Below are positions 62,412-64,000 of a stretch of DNA of 64,000 nucleotides, in pieces. The notes under the pieces are model-generated. The model was given only the letters and a program-made list of their open reading frames with translations. It was not told the origin of the DNA and searched no databases. A program made the position numbers and the translations under genes. Each line of letters starts with the position of its first letter. Positions within the stretch are counted from its first letter, which is position 1. Source of the DNA: Fasciolopsis buskii (taxonomy: Eukaryota > Platyhelminthes > Trematoda > Plagiorchiida > Fasciolidae); NCBI GenBank assembly GCA_008360955.1, contig LUCM01010123.1, positions 1 to 64,000 of the forward strand, read 5' to 3'.

Positions 62412-63302
62412 TTAGCTGAACCGCTTTTTGTCCAAATTCGATGTGAACTGGAACACCGACGAGATGTATCTACGCTAAGCGCCTATCGGAGTTAACCAAA
62501 TTTTGTTAATGTTAGAATGACCCAAGGCGGCAAAGTGTCCCACATCGATCGAAGTCCAATCCCATAAATGACAATCACATATTCTGCAATACTCCACGTA
62601 CTTCAAAATGGACTGTCAATGGAAACAAAAAGTGTTGTCGTTTGATGTCCCGCCATCTGGATCAAGTGTGTACAATGTGCACGAAGACTAACGAAGAAAT
62701 GCTTGTCAACTTACGAAACAGTTAGATGCTTTTGAGTCATTTGCAAGGAAGTAGTCTTTCAAATCCGTGTTCGACTGGTACAGAAATACTGGGAATAAGT
62801 CTGTGGTACACTTACGCCGGCCTCTTAATTTTCTTTGTCGGCAAATATATAAGTAGATGAGTGTATACAATCGGCATTTCTGTAGCATTTGGGCTTAAGG
62901 ACGAGTTAATAAGACCGGATTCGCACGCAGTTCTGTTTCTAAATAATTAATTTCCAGTTCATTTTGTCATTTGCAACCTTGTTCTGGAATACCTATTTCC
63001 AAAGATTTAATGGATAAAATTTTTTTATTTATTTCCCTAACAATATCTGATAATGAAATTCTCCGAATGATTCAATCCAGTGCATCCATGGGTTCCAATG
63101 GCAAATTGGATTTTGACGCCGAATGAAGAATTAGCGAAAAATCAAATCAAACCCCCCAACTAATAATTATAAAATGTTCATAAACCGTGAAATTTAATTG
63201 TATCATTTGCACATTCAAACATTGTTTGTGCCATTTTGTTCTCTATCTCCCATCGAGCAAATTTATCAAAACAGTTATCAAAAATTTCCTCATTCATTTC
63301 AC
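62412..63302 (-). CDS. 3' end of an unrecognised minus-strand gene (63302-63186, 62821-62715, 62474-62412)
   Basis: Exon 63302-63186: acceptor TTATACACCAG, donor ACG/GTTTAT, open (EMNEEIFDNCFDKFARWEIE, then AQTMFECANDTIKFH). Exon 62821-62715: weak acceptor AATTAAGAG, very good donor TTC/GTAAGT (CTTDLFPVFLYQSNTDLKDY). Exon 62474-62412: acceptor GGCGCTTAG, 20 codons (SSVFQFTSNLDKKRFS end), TAA. Phases agree at both joins (1+2, then 0). The first exon is the most convincing; the last is short. The family is not recognised and upstream exons would be beyond the window. Confidence 0.35.
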
Positions 63303-64000
63303 CTGGTGTATAAATGGCGGCAAATGGGCAGGAAGTAGTTGTACGACTATTCATGCAGTGGATCAAAACTGATGCAAATCGGAAGCAGTGTGCAGATTTT
63401 TATCAATATGTACAAAACAACGTTTTTGCCGTCTATAACTAAGTTCTATTCCACCAAAACCTTAGAAAGGAACCAAACGAGTTTTTGGAATTTGACAAGA
63501 CATTTATTAAAAAGGCGAAACCAATCATATTTTTATTATTGTTTGGTACTCCGTAATGTTTCCATTGAATAAGTTCCTGCACTTGGTGAGACCTCGAAGA
63601 AAACACGAAGAAACCATGTATTACTAATGAATAGAGTAAGTGGTCTAAACAATGAAAACAGCATCTGAGTATCAGTTGACTGACAATGGTCAAGTGGATT
63701 AGGCACCTGTAGCTAAAATCGTCAGAGGTTCGGATGTCGGATCCACCAGGCACTTCCTGATAGACGATTATTTGGTCGCTGCCCAGCGTGACCTAATGAA
63801 ACCCTATATGTTTCTACAGAACGCCGCAATTCGGGACTACAATGGTCGGTTCACTCCAACCTCCGACAGTATACTGGGCTCTAGTGGTTATAGGATATGC
63901 TCCTTCTACTACACTCATGCATGAAGCTTGTCATAAAATAGTCTGAACATAAGACTACTGGGACAGGAGTTTGATGGTGCATTCATCACCGTAATTATCA
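63303..64000. other. Window end: tRNA-like scrap, no gene seen
   Basis: At 63694-63746 (+) a 7-bp acceptor-like stem (GTGGATT / GATCCAC, with one G-T pair) encloses about 40 bases with GAGGTTCGGATGTC resembling a B box or T arm, too short for a tRNA. It may be the head of a second, tRNA-derived SINE. Confidence 0.3.

Noticed and set aside
1..64000. CRISPR arrays, rRNA, complete tRNA genes, bacterial operons, telomeric repeats
   Set aside because: None was seen on reading both strands.

Overview
The window reads as nuclear DNA of a eukaryote with long introns and many decayed retroelements. A digenean flatworm (trematode) is the best fit. This is an inference from the mix of non-LTR retrotransposons, a Penelope-like element with a GIY-YIG domain, a tRNA-derived SINE and multi-kilobase introns; no species call is possible. 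I see no rRNA, intact tRNA, CRISPR array, operon or bacterial signal. All gene calls rest on short exons with splice sites and agreeing codon phases.

Left part (1-22 kb). The first 330 bases are the 5' end of a minus-strand LINE. Three small exons (429-1069, +) form the 3' end of an unrecognised gene. From 4018 to at least 16526 (+) lie six phase-consistent exons of a NOC4L-type nucleolar complex protein (CBF/Mak21 family, small-subunit ribosome biogenesis). A possible last exon is at 21916-22011. Its introns hold at least four LINE pieces, two of them nested, and a broken coding-like stretch at 5770-6370. At 18.6-21.8 kb an identical 1169-base block occurs twice, and a third partial copy starts directly after the only N (21515). 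This looks like an assembly artefact or a very recent duplication.

Middle part (22-54 kb). A Rho-like small GTPase gene runs on the minus strand from 53973 to 25176. Its three exons fit in phase to give 185 residues ending in a CAAX box, with a first intron of about 26.6 kb. Several residues normally needed for GTP hydrolysis and switching are changed. The large intron holds an inverted pair of SINEs, microsatellites, a 32-base alternating pyrimidine-purine tract, hammerhead-like relics and a few exon-like stretches on either strand.

Right part (54-64 kb). A broken Penelope-like element (reverse transcriptase plus GIY-YIG remnant) lies at 55.95-57.6 kb on the plus strand. Minus-strand exon candidates follow at 59761-60012 and 62412-63302, with a hammerhead-like motif with an intact core at 61037-61069 (minus). 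The NOC4L and Rho-like genes are transcribed toward each other and end about 3-9 kb apart. Nothing suggests that they work together.
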